Shown: in pieces, positions 23,801 through 32,221 of the stretch
Numbering within the stretch: the first letter of the stretch is position 1
How the letters are laid out: each line of letters begins with the position of its first letter
Source: Dryobates pubescens
Taxonomy: Eukaryota; Chordata; Aves; Piciformes; Picidae
Assembly: GCF_014839835.1 (NCBI RefSeq)
Contig: NC_071615.1
Coordinates: 1,674,001-1,738,000, forward strand
Reading direction: 5' to 3'
DNA length: 64,000 nucleotides
Translations under genes and position numbers: made by a program
Notes under the pieces: model-generated
Databases searched by the model: none
What the model saw: only the letters and a program-made list of their open reading frames with translations
Told to the model about the DNA's origin: nothing

Positions 23801-26800
23801 CCCTCCGAACCTTCACTGGAGATACTCAGGCATCGTCACGATCTGTCAGGGGCAAAGAGAGTGATTGCTGTCCTGTCCAGGCCTTCTCCTTCAGGGATTG
23901 TCCCAGGGAAGGCAGGGCACAGCTGTACCCTTGGAGCAGAGCTCAGGAGTCTTGAAGGACAGCAGTGACAGCCATCCAGGGAGCAGGGGGCCTGGCTGGG
24001 GCCACGCTCCCTGCAGCAGGCACAGGGATGCTGTACGTACCCCAGATGAGATGTAGACTGGCACAAACACCCAGGCTAGGGCCAGGAGAGCATAAGTGGC
24101 CTGTTGGGAAGGAGGAACATGGAACAGGCAGAAGAAACACTGATCCTGCTACAGCTCAGCCTTGACTGCTAGATCCTGCCCACCACTCCTGACCCAGCCC
24201 TGGCTCAAGTGCACATTTACAGCTCCAGATGGCAGACAGCTGTGCATGAGATTATGGTGGACACCCCACAGCAGCCTTGGTGTCCCTTCAGCTCCTGACC
24301 AGGGGTTTCCCACCAACTCCTTGAGCACCATGCAAGCCAAAGCCATTTTTGTTTTGCTGCAGAATCCAAGGACTTTGGCTACAATGTGTGGGGAAGCCAC
24401 CAGGAACCTATTTAGCCATCAGCCAGGATCCTGTAGGGGCTGGACTAGAAAGCACTGCTCTGAAAGATCCTTTTCCCTGAGCAGCTGGACTTGAGTTGAC
24501 TCCAGGCTCACTCTGTGTGCACCAGACGCGAGCTGGAGGAGCTGAGTTAGCAGGGTTGCGTTAATTACCCCCTGCAGGGCTCCTCCCAAGCCTGTTGCAG
24601 GAAGGTGCTGTGGCATGGCACAAGAAACTCCTGCCCCTAGTGCCGTGCCACCTTCCTTACGTTCAGCTCGAAGCCGGTGACGGCGATGCCCCCGGCAGCA
24701 CCGGTCCCAGCCAGCCCGATGAACAGCCCTGAGCCTTCACTGCTGGCAAAGAGAGAGGCACCGATCTGAGGGAGAGCACAGGAGATGTAGTGAGGACCCA
24801 GCCACCAGCTCTCTGCAGCTTGGCATGGCAGTCATGCCAACTGGACCGGCTTTGGTGCTTCCCCCAGCAGCACAGCCCTGAGGGAGGCAGAAATCATGCC
24901 TGAACAGCAGCAGAGCACACAGCCAGCAGCCCCAGCCCAGCCCCAGCCCAGCCCCAGCCCAGCAGCCCCAGCCCAACCCCAGCCCAGCCCCACCACATTT
25001 AAAAGCCAAGTGAGGCCAAAGACACACCACATGGGGTGAAGGGACATGGACATATTTTGGCAGAAAACCCTTTAACAGCCTCCAGTCCAGGGAGGTTTGA
25101 ACCCTGACAAAGAGTGCCCCCATCCATCCAGCTCATCTGGGCATCCCCTGTGGGCTTTGGATGGACTTTGTTGTCTTCTGGAGGATGAGAGGCCGCCACA
25201 CGCTGCTGCATTTACCACAGCAGTCACACACCCAGCCCGGGGTGGGGGCCCTGTGCAAGCAGCCAGTGCCAGGCACAGCAAGGACCTACAACCAGTTGGT
25301 TGAGATCACACTGAAAGAAGAGGAATGAAAACAGAAACCTGGGACACCCATGTCTTGTTGGAGCCTCCAGGAGCACATGGGGCTGATGGAGATAAGATGT
25401 TTGATTGCAACACCACCACCCCAAGCAGAGAGCAGCCTGCAAGGAGCCCAAACAACCTCCAGCATCCTTCATGCAATGAGAAGGAAAACACAGCTCTGAG
25501 GACACAAATCCTAGCAGGAGGAGGTGCACAGGGCTGGAGGCATGTGGGGAGATGGTGGAGAAAGAGGAAACTCCATGGGAGGGACGGCAGTGCTGGGTGT
25601 CCCTGCTGCCCAGGGTGCCACCAGCAGGACAGGAGTCCGTCTCTACTTACTGGCCACCACACCATGTCTCTGCCAGCAAGGAAATAGCCACTGATGGTGT
25701 TCCTGTTCACCCTGCATGAAGACTGGGAGGAGAAAAGATCAGCACCGAGCACCCTCCCCTACAAACCCAGACAAGGCACCAAGAACCAAGTCTCCCAGAC
25801 AAGGAGACTCTGGATAATTAATGGGAGCTCTGCAGCTCCAGCCTAATTACACAAAGCAGAGGCTGCACCCCGGGTACCCGGAGCCAGGAACAGCACAGGA
25901 GACATCCCGAGAGGGGGAAGCAGAGGCTGTGCCTCTCCTCCTGCCATCCCCAGCAGACAGCTTGGCTAATAAGGCCCAGCTTCGGCTGGGATTTTTCCGT
26001 GAGGCAGAACAAATGGCTCTTGGAGAGGCTTTGTCTGAAGCCCTGGGTAGCTGAGGGCTTTCTCTGCTCAGCAGGACATTTGTCTCAATAGCCTTTAATA
26101 GGGGAGCAGCAGATCTGCTTACGCCCAGCAGCGCAGAGGGCAGGGCAGAGGTTTGTGCCGTGGTTAATCCCATTGTGTTCTCAGGCCATGGGAGTCACAG
26201 AAGCCCAGCGGTGGGGGTTGGAAGGGACTTCTGGAGATCATTTAGCCCAGCCCTTCTGTTCTTCCTGCACTGAGGAGCTGCATTCTCATGCATCCTCTGT
26301 GATGAGATAAGGAAATGGACTGTGCAAGTTTGCAGCTTTCTGCCTTACTGTGCATACTCTGTGATGACCTGTCCAGAATCCCAGCATGAGGAGGGCTGGA
26401 AGGGACCTCTGCAGCTCACCCAGTCCCAAAGCAGGGCACCCACAGCAGCTTGCCCAGGACCACAATGGCCACCTGGGTTTGGAATCTCTCTAGAGAAGGA
26501 GACTCCACAACCTTTCTGGGCAGCCTGCTGCAGGGCCCCAGCAGCCTCACACCAAAGAAGTTTCTCCTTATGCTGAAGTCTTTCTACAGGGAGTGGAAGG
26601 GGCAGAGGGCTGCACAACACACAAAGTGCAAGTATACTCCTCACAGAGCACCCAGCCCTGGGGGGAAAAACCCCAACTAAACAAAAAGCAAACAAAACCA
26701 AAGCAAACCAACTGTATAAAAACCACAGAATCACCTGGCTGGAAAGAACCTTAAGATCATCAAGTCCAAGCATAACCTAACACCTCCCTGTACACAGCTG

Positions 26801-27100
26801 TTACACCATGCCCCCAAGCTCCTCATCCAAACATCTTTTAAACACCTCCAGAGATGGTGACTCCACCACCACCTCCCTGGGCAGCCTGGTCCAACGCCTG
26901 ACAACCTTCTTGGTGTAGAGATGTTTCCCAATATCCAACCTAAAGCTCCCCTGGTGCACAGCAGAAAGGGAACAAATCTCTCTTACCCATATTCCCACTG
27001 CAATGTTTAAGGAGAAATAAACCACCACGACAACAAGGTCAGCAACGCTGAACTGCAGCCAGGGGCTGAAGGAGCCAGCAGTGGAGTTGTCCTCCATCAT
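9555..27100 (-). CDS. SLC5A10: SLC5A10 (SGLT5-type Na+/sugar cotransporter), exons 1-9, with an in-frame TGA
   Basis: Sodium-coupled mannose/fructose transporter of the plasma membrane (kidney in mammals; family knowledge). Nine coding exons run from right to left: 26987-27100, 25651-25722, 24661-24765, 24041-24100, 23738-23842, 17655-17760, 15846-15926, 11909-12114 and 9555-9690. They sum to 985 nt (328 codons plus one base), all with GT/AG junctions and matching phases. Diagnostic sequence includes [21 protein letters not shown] split by exon ends, [49 protein letters not shown] and [20 protein letters not shown]. The last exons (about residue 329 onward) are not in the window. Codon 127, in exon 5, is TGA; nothing else visible is broken. 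The gene is therefore either a recent loss, a null allele or a sequence error. No CpG island lies at its 5' end. Confidence 0.92.
11384..11803 (+). CDS. FAM83G: FAM83G last coding exon
   Basis: 420 nt, phase 0, 139 codons plus TAG. It begins [16 protein letters not shown] after a tcaaacag acceptor and ends with the conserved FAM83G tail [20 protein letters not shown] followed by a short Lys/Ser-rich end. The stop codon lies only 105 bp from SLC5A10 exon 8 on the other strand, so the 3' UTR almost certainly overlaps that exon. Confidence 0.93.
   Translation, partial: GTHLYRYRPRNPLGREPSKEVSCSPTQEKPPGATKYRGNGAEPKKTIAGSQPYWQSKAFSPSKPAQPGPLSPSNPRAPGKRLTSLPESQKAAEEMRTPLGIPLSKLSQAKHLKNRVAGAQGASTDSKKKPPESASQKEH
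11909..12114 (-). CDS. SLC5A10: SLC5A10 coding exon 8
   Basis: 206 nt, 69 codons including the split Ala codon. It begins [20 protein letters not shown] and ends [10 protein letters not shown] before donor gtaaat. [18 protein letters not shown] is close to the mammalian SLC5A10 loop, which supports SLC5A10 over other SGLTs. The exon lies antisense to the presumed FAM83G 3' UTR. Confidence 0.93.
12411..12416 (+). terminator. FAM83G: Candidate FAM83G polyadenylation signal (ATTAAA)
   Basis: ATTAAA is the first recognisable poly(A) signal I see downstream of the FAM83G stop. Using it would give a 3' UTR of about 620 nt that is complementary to the whole of SLC5A10 exon 8. It is a variant hexamer with no other support, so a more distal site is equally possible. 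Confidence 0.3.
14063..14345 (-). mobile_element. CR1 LINE fragment
   Basis: Antisense 3' end: ATCATGGAATCACAGGGGTT, GTCCAACCCCCCTGCCAAAG, GGGCAGCCTGCTCCAGG. Lies in SLC5A10 intron 7. Confidence 0.9.
15846..15926 (-). CDS. SLC5A10: SLC5A10 coding exon 7
   Basis: 81 nt. It completes a Gly codon and encodes [20 protein letters not shown] and VLLAVR, plus one base of the next codon. GLAAVI-TDALQ is the strongest SGLT-family signature in the gene. The exon has several CpGs and a higher GC content than its flanks. Confidence 0.92.
16228..16290 (-). mobile_element. CR1 3' tip
   Basis: CACAGAATCCCAGAGTGGTT and GGCAGGGACCT only; strongly truncated. Confidence 0.6.
16915..17070 (+). mobile_element. 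CR1 LINE fragment
   Basis: Sense: GAGGCTGCCCAGAGAGGTTG, GTGGAGTCTCCTTCTTC, GCAGGGGTTGGACTGGG near the 3' end. Confidence 0.8.
17655..17760 (-). CDS. SLC5A10: SLC5A10 coding exon 6
   Basis: 106 nt. 35 codons from [20 protein letters not shown] to GLYTIA plus the first base of Gly. Acceptor cccacacag, donor gtaggt. It follows an intron of about 6 kb. Confidence 0.9.
19848..19959. repeat. 14-bp minisatellite, 8 copies
   Basis: Eight units of AGCCAGGGCTCCCC, some with GCCCCCC in place of GCTCCCC. It lies in SLC5A10 intron 5. It keeps a long + strand frame open by chance. Confidence 0.9.
21575..21910 (+). mobile_element. CR1 LINE fragment
   Basis: Sense 3' region with GGTGGGAGTTGGTCTCTTCT, GCTGCCCAGGGAGGGGGTGG and GGTGATCTTGGAGGTCTCTT, ending in a CTATGATT tail. 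Confidence 0.9.
22378..22708 (+). mobile_element. CR1 LINE fragment
   Basis: Sense: GTTCAGCCTGGAGAAGAGAA, AGAGGTGGTCAATGCCCC and GAGCAACCTGCTGTAG landmarks; the last ~60 bp of the tail are missing. Confidence 0.8.
23738..23842 (-). CDS. SLC5A10: SLC5A10 coding exon 5 containing an in-frame TGA
   Basis: 105 nt, phase 0. It reads IVTMPEYLQ, then TGA at 23813-23815, then RFGGGRIRM and [16 protein letters not shown] to the donor gtgagt. Related SGLTs have Lys or Arg at the stopped position (QKR or RKR before the FGG/YGG motif). A single C-to-T change in a CGA arginine codon would explain it. The exon length is a multiple of three with both boundaries in phase 0, so skipping it would keep the frame but remove a membrane segment. 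Confidence 0.9.
24041..24100 (-). CDS. SLC5A10: SLC5A10 coding exon 4
   Basis: 60 nt, phase 0, 20 codons: [20 protein letters not shown], one transmembrane segment. Acceptor cccaacag, donor gtacgt. It is too short to stand out as an open frame; it is identified by homology and phase. Confidence 0.9.
24661..24765 (-). CDS. SLC5A10: SLC5A10 coding exon 3
   Basis: 105 nt, phase 0, 35 codons from [20 protein letters not shown] to GFELN. This is the conserved SGLT segment with the small-residue helix of the Na+ site region. Most SGLTs read FEWN where this reads FELN, a substitution that needs at least two base changes from Trp. Confidence 0.92.
24922..24990. repeat. Short (CCCAGC)n-type tandem repeat
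   Basis: About 65 bp of CCCAGC-related units with occasional AGC and AAC variants, in SLC5A10 intron 3's upstream neighbour between exons 3 and 2. Confidence 0.8.
25651..25722 (-). CDS. SLC5A10: SLC5A10 coding exon 2
   Basis: 72 nt, phase 0, 24 codons: [20 protein letters not shown] followed by [13 protein letters not shown] is the SGLT-family signature around the first cytoplasmic loop. Acceptor cctcccag, donor gtaagt. Confidence 0.92.
26190..26265 (-). mobile_element. CR1 3' tip
   Basis: GTCACAGAAGCCCAGCGGTG, GGTTGGAAGGGACTTCTGGA, ATTTAGCCCAGCCC; diverged. Confidence 0.65.
26373..26600 (-). mobile_element. CR1 LINE fragment
   Basis: Antisense: CCAGAATCCCAGCATGAGGA, CCCACAGCAGCTTGCCCAGG, ACCAAAGAAGTTTCTCC landmarks. 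In SLC5A10 intron 1. Confidence 0.88.
26722..26962 (-). mobile_element. CR1 LINE fragment abutting SLC5A10 exon 1
   Basis: Antisense: ACCACAGAATCACCTGGCTG, CCACCTCCCTGGGCAGCCTG, CCAATATCCAACCTAAAGCT. Its 5'-truncated end lies about 24 bp from the exon 1 donor. Confidence 0.9.
26987..27100 (-). CDS. SLC5A10: SLC5A10 coding exon 1
   Basis: 114 nt, 38 codons beginning [14 protein letters not shown] and ending LNIAVGIW, then donor gtaaga. Two adjacent ATGs (27100 and 27097) could both start it. It encodes the extracellular N-terminus (NST glycosylation site) and the first membrane segment. A CR1 fragment ends about 24 bp beyond the donor. Confidence 0.9.
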
Positions 27101-27609
27101 TCTCTGCCTCCTGCCTCATCCTCAGCCTCACAGTCACTGAATTAGTAACTCATTAGTGGCCTCAGAGCATTTATCATTAAACAAGCCAGCAACAGGAGCT
27201 TCACACCCCAAAGGGCTTGGGTGAGTGCCCTGGATGCCCACTGCCTCTTCCCCCTCTGTTTCCCCACCGTCCTCCCCCCCAGGATGCCTGGACCAGGAGA
27301 GCAGCTCTGGATTTTGGTGTCTCACAAACAAACAGCTACACAATTCTCCATCTCCTCGAGGTTTTCTGCTGCTTCTGCACTGATCTGGAGGAATCTGCAG
27401 GCTCTGGTCCAAGCTGCACCTGTAGCTGATGCATTTCTGTGCTGCAGGCTCTCAGAACAGAGCCTCCAGCAGCCTCTCACAGAGGTGCCTTAAATCCAGG
27501 TACCTCTGGCCAAGTCACTGCCAAGAGTTTTGTCTTCTGTGAGCTCATAGAAGACCAAACCATAATGTTTTTTACTGTAGATAGTAAGTCTGGAAATAAT
27601 TGGAAAGCT

Positions 27610-27840
27610 CATAGAATCCCAGACTGGGTTGGGTTGGAAAGGACCTTTAAAAGGTCCTAGAGTCAGCAGAGAGGTCTTCAACTACAACAGGTTGTTCAGA
27701 GCCCCAGGCAGCCTGACCTGGAATGTTTTCAGGGATGGGGCAACTATCATCTCTCTGTGCTACCCAGGTCAGTGAAGAGCTTCCTCCTAATCTGATTCAT
27801 GATCTTTTGCCTAGCAAATTACTGTAGAATCTGCTGGATA
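27610..27840 (-). mobile_element. CR1 LINE fragment
   Basis: Antisense: CATAGAATCCCAGACTGGGT, GGTTGGAAAGGACCTTT, GTTGTTCAGAGCCCCAGGCA, CTTCCTCCTAATCTG. Appears older than its neighbours by divergence. Confidence 0.8.
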
Positions 27841-28099
27841 AAGCAGGGGGGTTCAGTGTTCTTTACACTTGAAGGATGCCAGAGAAGCACTTCTAAGAAG
27901 AGCTGGCACTTCTGGTGATCTGACATCTTTGCTTCTGGGAAAAAGCACTTGCAGATTAGCTAGTCCTGCTGTCAGGATAATAAAAGGGTGTGAAAAATGT
28001 CTGAGGGAAGCCACACATACTTTGCTCCCCTCCAACCACCCCAATGCCATGAAAGCCACAGGACCTGCAATCCAGTCTTATGACTGACTTGTTCCCAAG

Positions 28100-28605
28100 T
28101 CATAGAATCCCAGCATGGAAGGAGGGGGGGAAGGTTGGAACTCTGGAGATGGCCCAGTCCAACCCCCCTGCTCCAGCAGGGCACCCACAGCAGCTTGCCC
28201 AGGAGCACAATGGCCAGGGGGGATTGGAATCTCTCCAAAGAAGGAGACTCCACAGCCTCTGGGCAGCCTGCTCCAGGGCTCCAACACCCTCACCCCAAAG
28301 AAGTTGCTCCCCCTGTCCAGCTGAAACCTCCTGGGTTACAGTTCATGCCTGTTCACTTTTGTTCTGTGCCTGGGCACCACAGCTTTTCTGAGTCTGTCTC
28401 CATCCTCTTGGCCTCCACCCTTTAGCTCTTGCTGAGCATTGCTCAGATCCCCTCTGGGGCTGCTCTTCTCCAGGCTCCACAGCCCCAGGGCTCTCAGCCT
28501 TCCCTCCCCACAGAGATGCTCCAGGCCCCTCATCGCCTTTATAGCCTCTCCTGGACTCCGAGTCCTGATCAACACAACTGCACTGCACAAAGTGAGGCAC
28601 AGTTA
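28100..28605 (-). mobile_element. CR1 LINE fragment, about 505 bp
   Basis: Antisense, continuous from the tail (CATAGAATCCCAGCATGGAA) through GTCCAACCCCCCTGCTCCAG to CCTCATCGCCTTTATAGCC. Confidence 0.92.
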
Positions 28606-28721
28606 GGGTTTGCTGCATGCTAAAGCCAAGATCAAAGACAGGAGGTGGAGCCTCAGCGAGAGCAGGAACAGAAGCACCCCCAGCAGAGAGCAGCTACTCC
28701 TGCAAAGGCCAGCACAGAACA

Positions 28722-29150
28722 ATCATAGAGTCATAGAATTGTCAGGGTTGGAAGGGACCTCAAGGACCATCCAAGTAGAAGCCTCATCCCTGGAGGTTTT
28801 TAAGGCCAGGCTGGATGTGGCTCTGAGCAACCTGCTGTAGTGTGAGGTGTCCCTGCCCATGACAGGGGGCTTGGAACTGGCTGATCCTTGAGGTCACTTC
28901 CAACCCTGGCAATTCTATGATCTTGCAGCACTGAACAAGTCCTCTTGTAGCCCCCTTTAAGATACTGGAAGGCCACAATTAGGTCTCCTCAGAGCCTTCT
29001 CTTCTCCAGACTGACCAACCCCAAATCCCTCAGCCTGTCTCCATAGCAGAGCAGCTCCAGCCCTCTGCTCATCCTCGTGGCCCTTCTCTGGACATGCTCC
29101 AGCACCTCCAGACCCTTCTTGTACCAGGGGCTCCAGACCTGGACACGATC
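28722..29150 (-). mobile_element. Two opposed CR1 pieces: - / + / - arrangement
   Basis: 28722-28774 is an antisense CR1 3' tip (TCATAGAGTCATAGAATTGT). 28775-28925 is a sense CR1 3' end finishing CCAACCCTGGCAATTCTATG. 28932-29150 is antisense CR1 internal sequence (TACTGGAAGGCCACAATTAG, CTTCTCTGGACATGCTCCAG). The two 3' tips form an inverted repeat of about 45 bp. Confidence 0.85.
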
Positions 29151-29517
29151 GCATTGCACATGGTTGGGCGTTCAGTAATCATCCTGTTTGCTGCTCTGGG
29201 TGCTTGGCTGGCTCCCTGTCAAGCAGCAGCACGCTCCCCAGCCACGTATCACAAGGTGTCACTAATAAAACCAGCAGAGTGTAGCTAGCAGGCTCCTCAC
29301 CCAGCCAGCTCAGCGCATTTCTCCTCCTTGGAAGCGCCGCTGACACGCCCGGGAGCAGCTCTGCGCTCCCCTCAGAGGAACCCAAGTTCTCCCTCTCTGC
29401 TCAGCTGGAATTTAACCTGCATTAACACATCCAAAGTACATCCAGGCATTAACAGCTCAGCTTGGTCTATCTATTAACAGTGCTAAGTGTTTAATAACTT
29501 ACTGCCATTAAAGGACA

Positions 29518-30060
29518 ACCACAGAATCCCAGCAAGGAGGGGGATGGAAGGGACCTCCCTCTGGAGATCATCCAGTCCAATCCTCCTGCTAAAGCAGGGC
29601 ACCCACAGCAGCTTGCCCAGGAGCACAATGGGCAGGGGGGAGTGGAATCTCCCCAGGGAAGGGGACTCCACACCTCCTCTGGGCAGTCTGCTCCAGGGCT
29701 CCAGCAGTCTCCCACCAAAGAATTTTTTCCTCGTGTCAAGGTGGAAGTTCCTGGCTTCCATTTGTGTCCACTGCCCCTTGTCCTGTCACTGGGTACCACT
29801 GCCAAGAGCCTGCCCCCTTCTTCTTGACATCCACACTTCAGATACTTGTAAACATCAGTAAGATCCCTTCTGAGTCTTCTCCAGGCTCAACAGCCCCACA
29901 TCTCTCAGCCTTTCCTCATCAGACACATGTTCCAGGCCCCTCATCATCCTCTTAGCCTCCATTAGCCTCTCCAGTTATTTCCCTTCCCCTCCTGAACTGG
30001 GGAAACCAGAACTGGGCACAATACTCCAGCTGTGGTCTCCCTGGAACAGAGAGGGAGGAG
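29518..30060 (-). mobile_element. CR1 LINE fragment, about 540 bp
   Basis: Antisense from ACAGAATCCCAGCAAGGAGG to ACTCCAGCTGTGGTCTCCCT, nearly continuous. Confidence 0.92.
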
Positions 30061-30860
30061 AATCAGGTAGAGCCTTGCTTTTTGTCATTTCATAGACAGA
30101 ATGCACCTCCCTGGACAGGGCTGCAAGATGAGCTCACAGAACAGCACTATGCAGCTGCTGGAGTAACATCACCACCCCACTTGCTGGATCCACTGACAAG
30201 ATCAAGCACTGCAGATCTTGGAGCAATCTCCAGGTCTCCTCACAGGCCTCCATTGTGCTCAGAGCCCTGCTAAGACAGATGAAAAAACAAACAACTTGGT
30301 TTGATCCTTCAAAGCAAAGAAGCCTTCCTCAGCCCTTGGAAGCTTGTCTCAAGCAGGGGCAAATGGTATTGCCCAAGGTTCATTTTCACTCTTGGCTTTG
30401 AGCATACCAGGTTTTACACTGATGTAACATCATGTAGGATGTTCTGGTGGAGAGGTTAGACCAAAAGAAGTCTAAAATGCTCATTAACTCCACCACTGTT
30501 TTCTCCACAGTAAGTCAGGAGCTTCCCATCTCTGAGGCTGGGAGCTCAGGGGCAGCTGTCCAGCTGCTCCACCTGCATGCCTGTATGGGTGGTGAGGAAC
30601 ACAAACCTGAAGAGTTCAGCTTTCCACCATCTACATTCAGGCCAAGCCAGAAACCTGTGAACAACCTCTTACCTGTGAGGAGTTGGTTTGGATTTGCCAG
30701 CTGCCCCTATGAGATTCCTGAGTCCTTGTTGCTCCTTGAGATCTAGGGATGGATTTCTCACCTGCTCACATCCCCTGAAGCACAGCAGCAGGATGGAACT
30801 CCACCCTTTACCCTCATGGTCAAGAACTTGTTCCTAGCATCCAGTCTAACTCTAGAGCAG

Positions 30861-31192
30861 TCAGCCTCCCCTCCATCCCTGGAAAGGTGATGGAACAACT
30901 GATCCTCCAGGCAAGGAGGGGGCAAGGTCACTGGAAGCAGTCAAGGTGGTTCTACCAAGGGGAAGTCATGTCTGACCAACCTGACAGCCTTGGATGAGAA
31001 CATAAGGAGGTGGATAGATGATGGTAGTGCAGTGGATATGGTTTATCTTGATCAAGAAACCATCTGACACCATCTCCCACAGCATCCCCACAGCCCAGCT
31101 GAGGAAGTGTGGTCTGATCAGGTAGTGAGGTGGATTGTGAACTGGTTGAAGGAGAGAAGTCAGAGAGAGCTGTGGTCAATGGGAGTGAGTCC
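30861..31192 (+). mobile_element. CR1 LINE fragment from the ORF2 end
   Basis: Sense: AAGGTGGTTCTACCAAGGGG, GAACATAAGGAGGTGGATAG, ACACCATCTCCCACAGCATC, TGGATTGTGAACTGGTTG. This is reverse-transcriptase-end coding sequence rather than the 3' UTR seen elsewhere. A ~25-bp antisense CR1-like scrap precedes it. Confidence 0.85.
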
Positions 31193-31432
31193 AGGCCAGG
31201 GTCCTGCTGGCCTTCTTGGCCACCTGGGCACACTGCTTGCTCACCTTCAGCTGCTGCTGACCACCCCCAGCCAGTTCCATTTTCCCAGGCAGTTTCCAGC
31301 CACCCTGCCCCAGGTGTGGAGCGCTCATGGTGGTGTTGTGACCCAAGTGCAGGGCTCAGCACTTAGCCTTGTTGAACCTGATCCCACTGGCCACAACCCA
31401 CCGAGCCAGGCTGTCCAGATGCCTCTGACCTA
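31193..31432 (-). mobile_element. CR1 LINE fragment, inverted against its neighbour
   Basis: Antisense: GGCCTTCTTGGCCACCTGGG, GTTGTGACCCAAGTGCAGGG, CTTAGCCTTGTTGAACCTGA, GGCTGTCCAGATGCCTCTG. It lacks its 3' tail and joins the sense fragment at about 31192. Confidence 0.88.
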
Positions 31433-31495
31433 GCTCCTGTTAGAAGCCAACTGGAGGTACCTGGAGGTTTTTAGAAAGCTGACACAAACCAAGTC

Positions 31496-31501
31496 TTTAT
31501 T
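31496..31501 (-). terminator. PRPSAP2: PRPSAP2 polyadenylation signal (AATAAA)
   Basis: The + strand reads TTTATT here, AATAAA on the gene strand, about 560 nt past the stop codon. The 3' UTR would be 31475-32062; it holds a G/C homopolymer stretch near 31860 and an AAAC repeat near 31945. CR1 sequence resumes just beyond the signal at about 31432. Confidence 0.7.
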
Positions 31502-32062
31502 CTTTGTGGCAGAAAATAAATACAGGTGCATATTTCATATGCTTTTCTATAAAAGCACTCCTACAAAACCACTGAACTGCATACAACAGTACAACCTTTT
31601 TGGCTTGGAAAATGCAAAGATGACACAGTCACTTCATCTGAGTATCTCTGAAAGCACTTGCAGCAAGCAGCTTTGGGAAAGGAATGATTCATTTAGAAGC
31701 CAAATTCTTGCCTCAAGTGTTGTGTGGAGTTGGTTCCCTGCCCCCTCCCCCACCCCCTGCATCCTGTGTACAGTGCAACTAACCTAAAAGCAACTACAAC
31801 AGGGTCTCTGTGAAATGTTTAGTTCCCCACCCACCCTCCCCCAACATAAAAAAAGCAGGGGGGGGGAGGGGGAGCAAAGAAAAAACCCAAACCAACCCAA
31901 AAGCTCTTTAAAACTGTTCTACCTTGATACTGAAACCAAGAGAAAACAAACAAACAAACAGAAAGTGGCTCAATTGAAGTATTTAGGTAAGCATGGTGCT
32001 TCACAGCTCCTCATCTCTTTGCTTCCAGTTTGGCCTGGGGTGGGGGGCTCCTTCCAGCAGCA

Positions 32063-32221
32063 CTAATCATCCAGTCCTATGTTTCTGAACAGGTATGACA
32101 TGGACTCCCCGTTGTGGATCCTGCGGATGGCCTCCGAGAGGATCATGCTGATGTCCACAGTCTTGATCTTGGGGCACTGGAGCTTCTGTATCTCGTGTGG
32201 AATTGTGTTTGTAACCACCAC
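32063..32221 (-). CDS. PRPSAP2: PRPSAP2 last coding exon
   Basis: 159 nt including stop [55 protein letters not shown]. The first codons follow a tttctgtag acceptor. The ending NIGLDD identifies PRPSAP2. Confidence 0.96.

Larger units (their letters stand above)
27101..31474. other. Intergenic region between SLC5A10 5' end and PRPSAP2 3' end
   Basis: Nearly half is CR1. No CpG island or TATA-type promoter stands out for SLC5A10, although its start lies at the right edge of this stretch on the - strand (upstream = higher coordinates). Confidence 0.6.

Noticed and set aside
23813-23815. TGA as a selenocysteine codon or programmed read-through
   Set aside because: SGLT proteins are not selenoproteins, the position is Lys/Arg in relatives, and the following bases (AGG) do not match the CTA read-through context.
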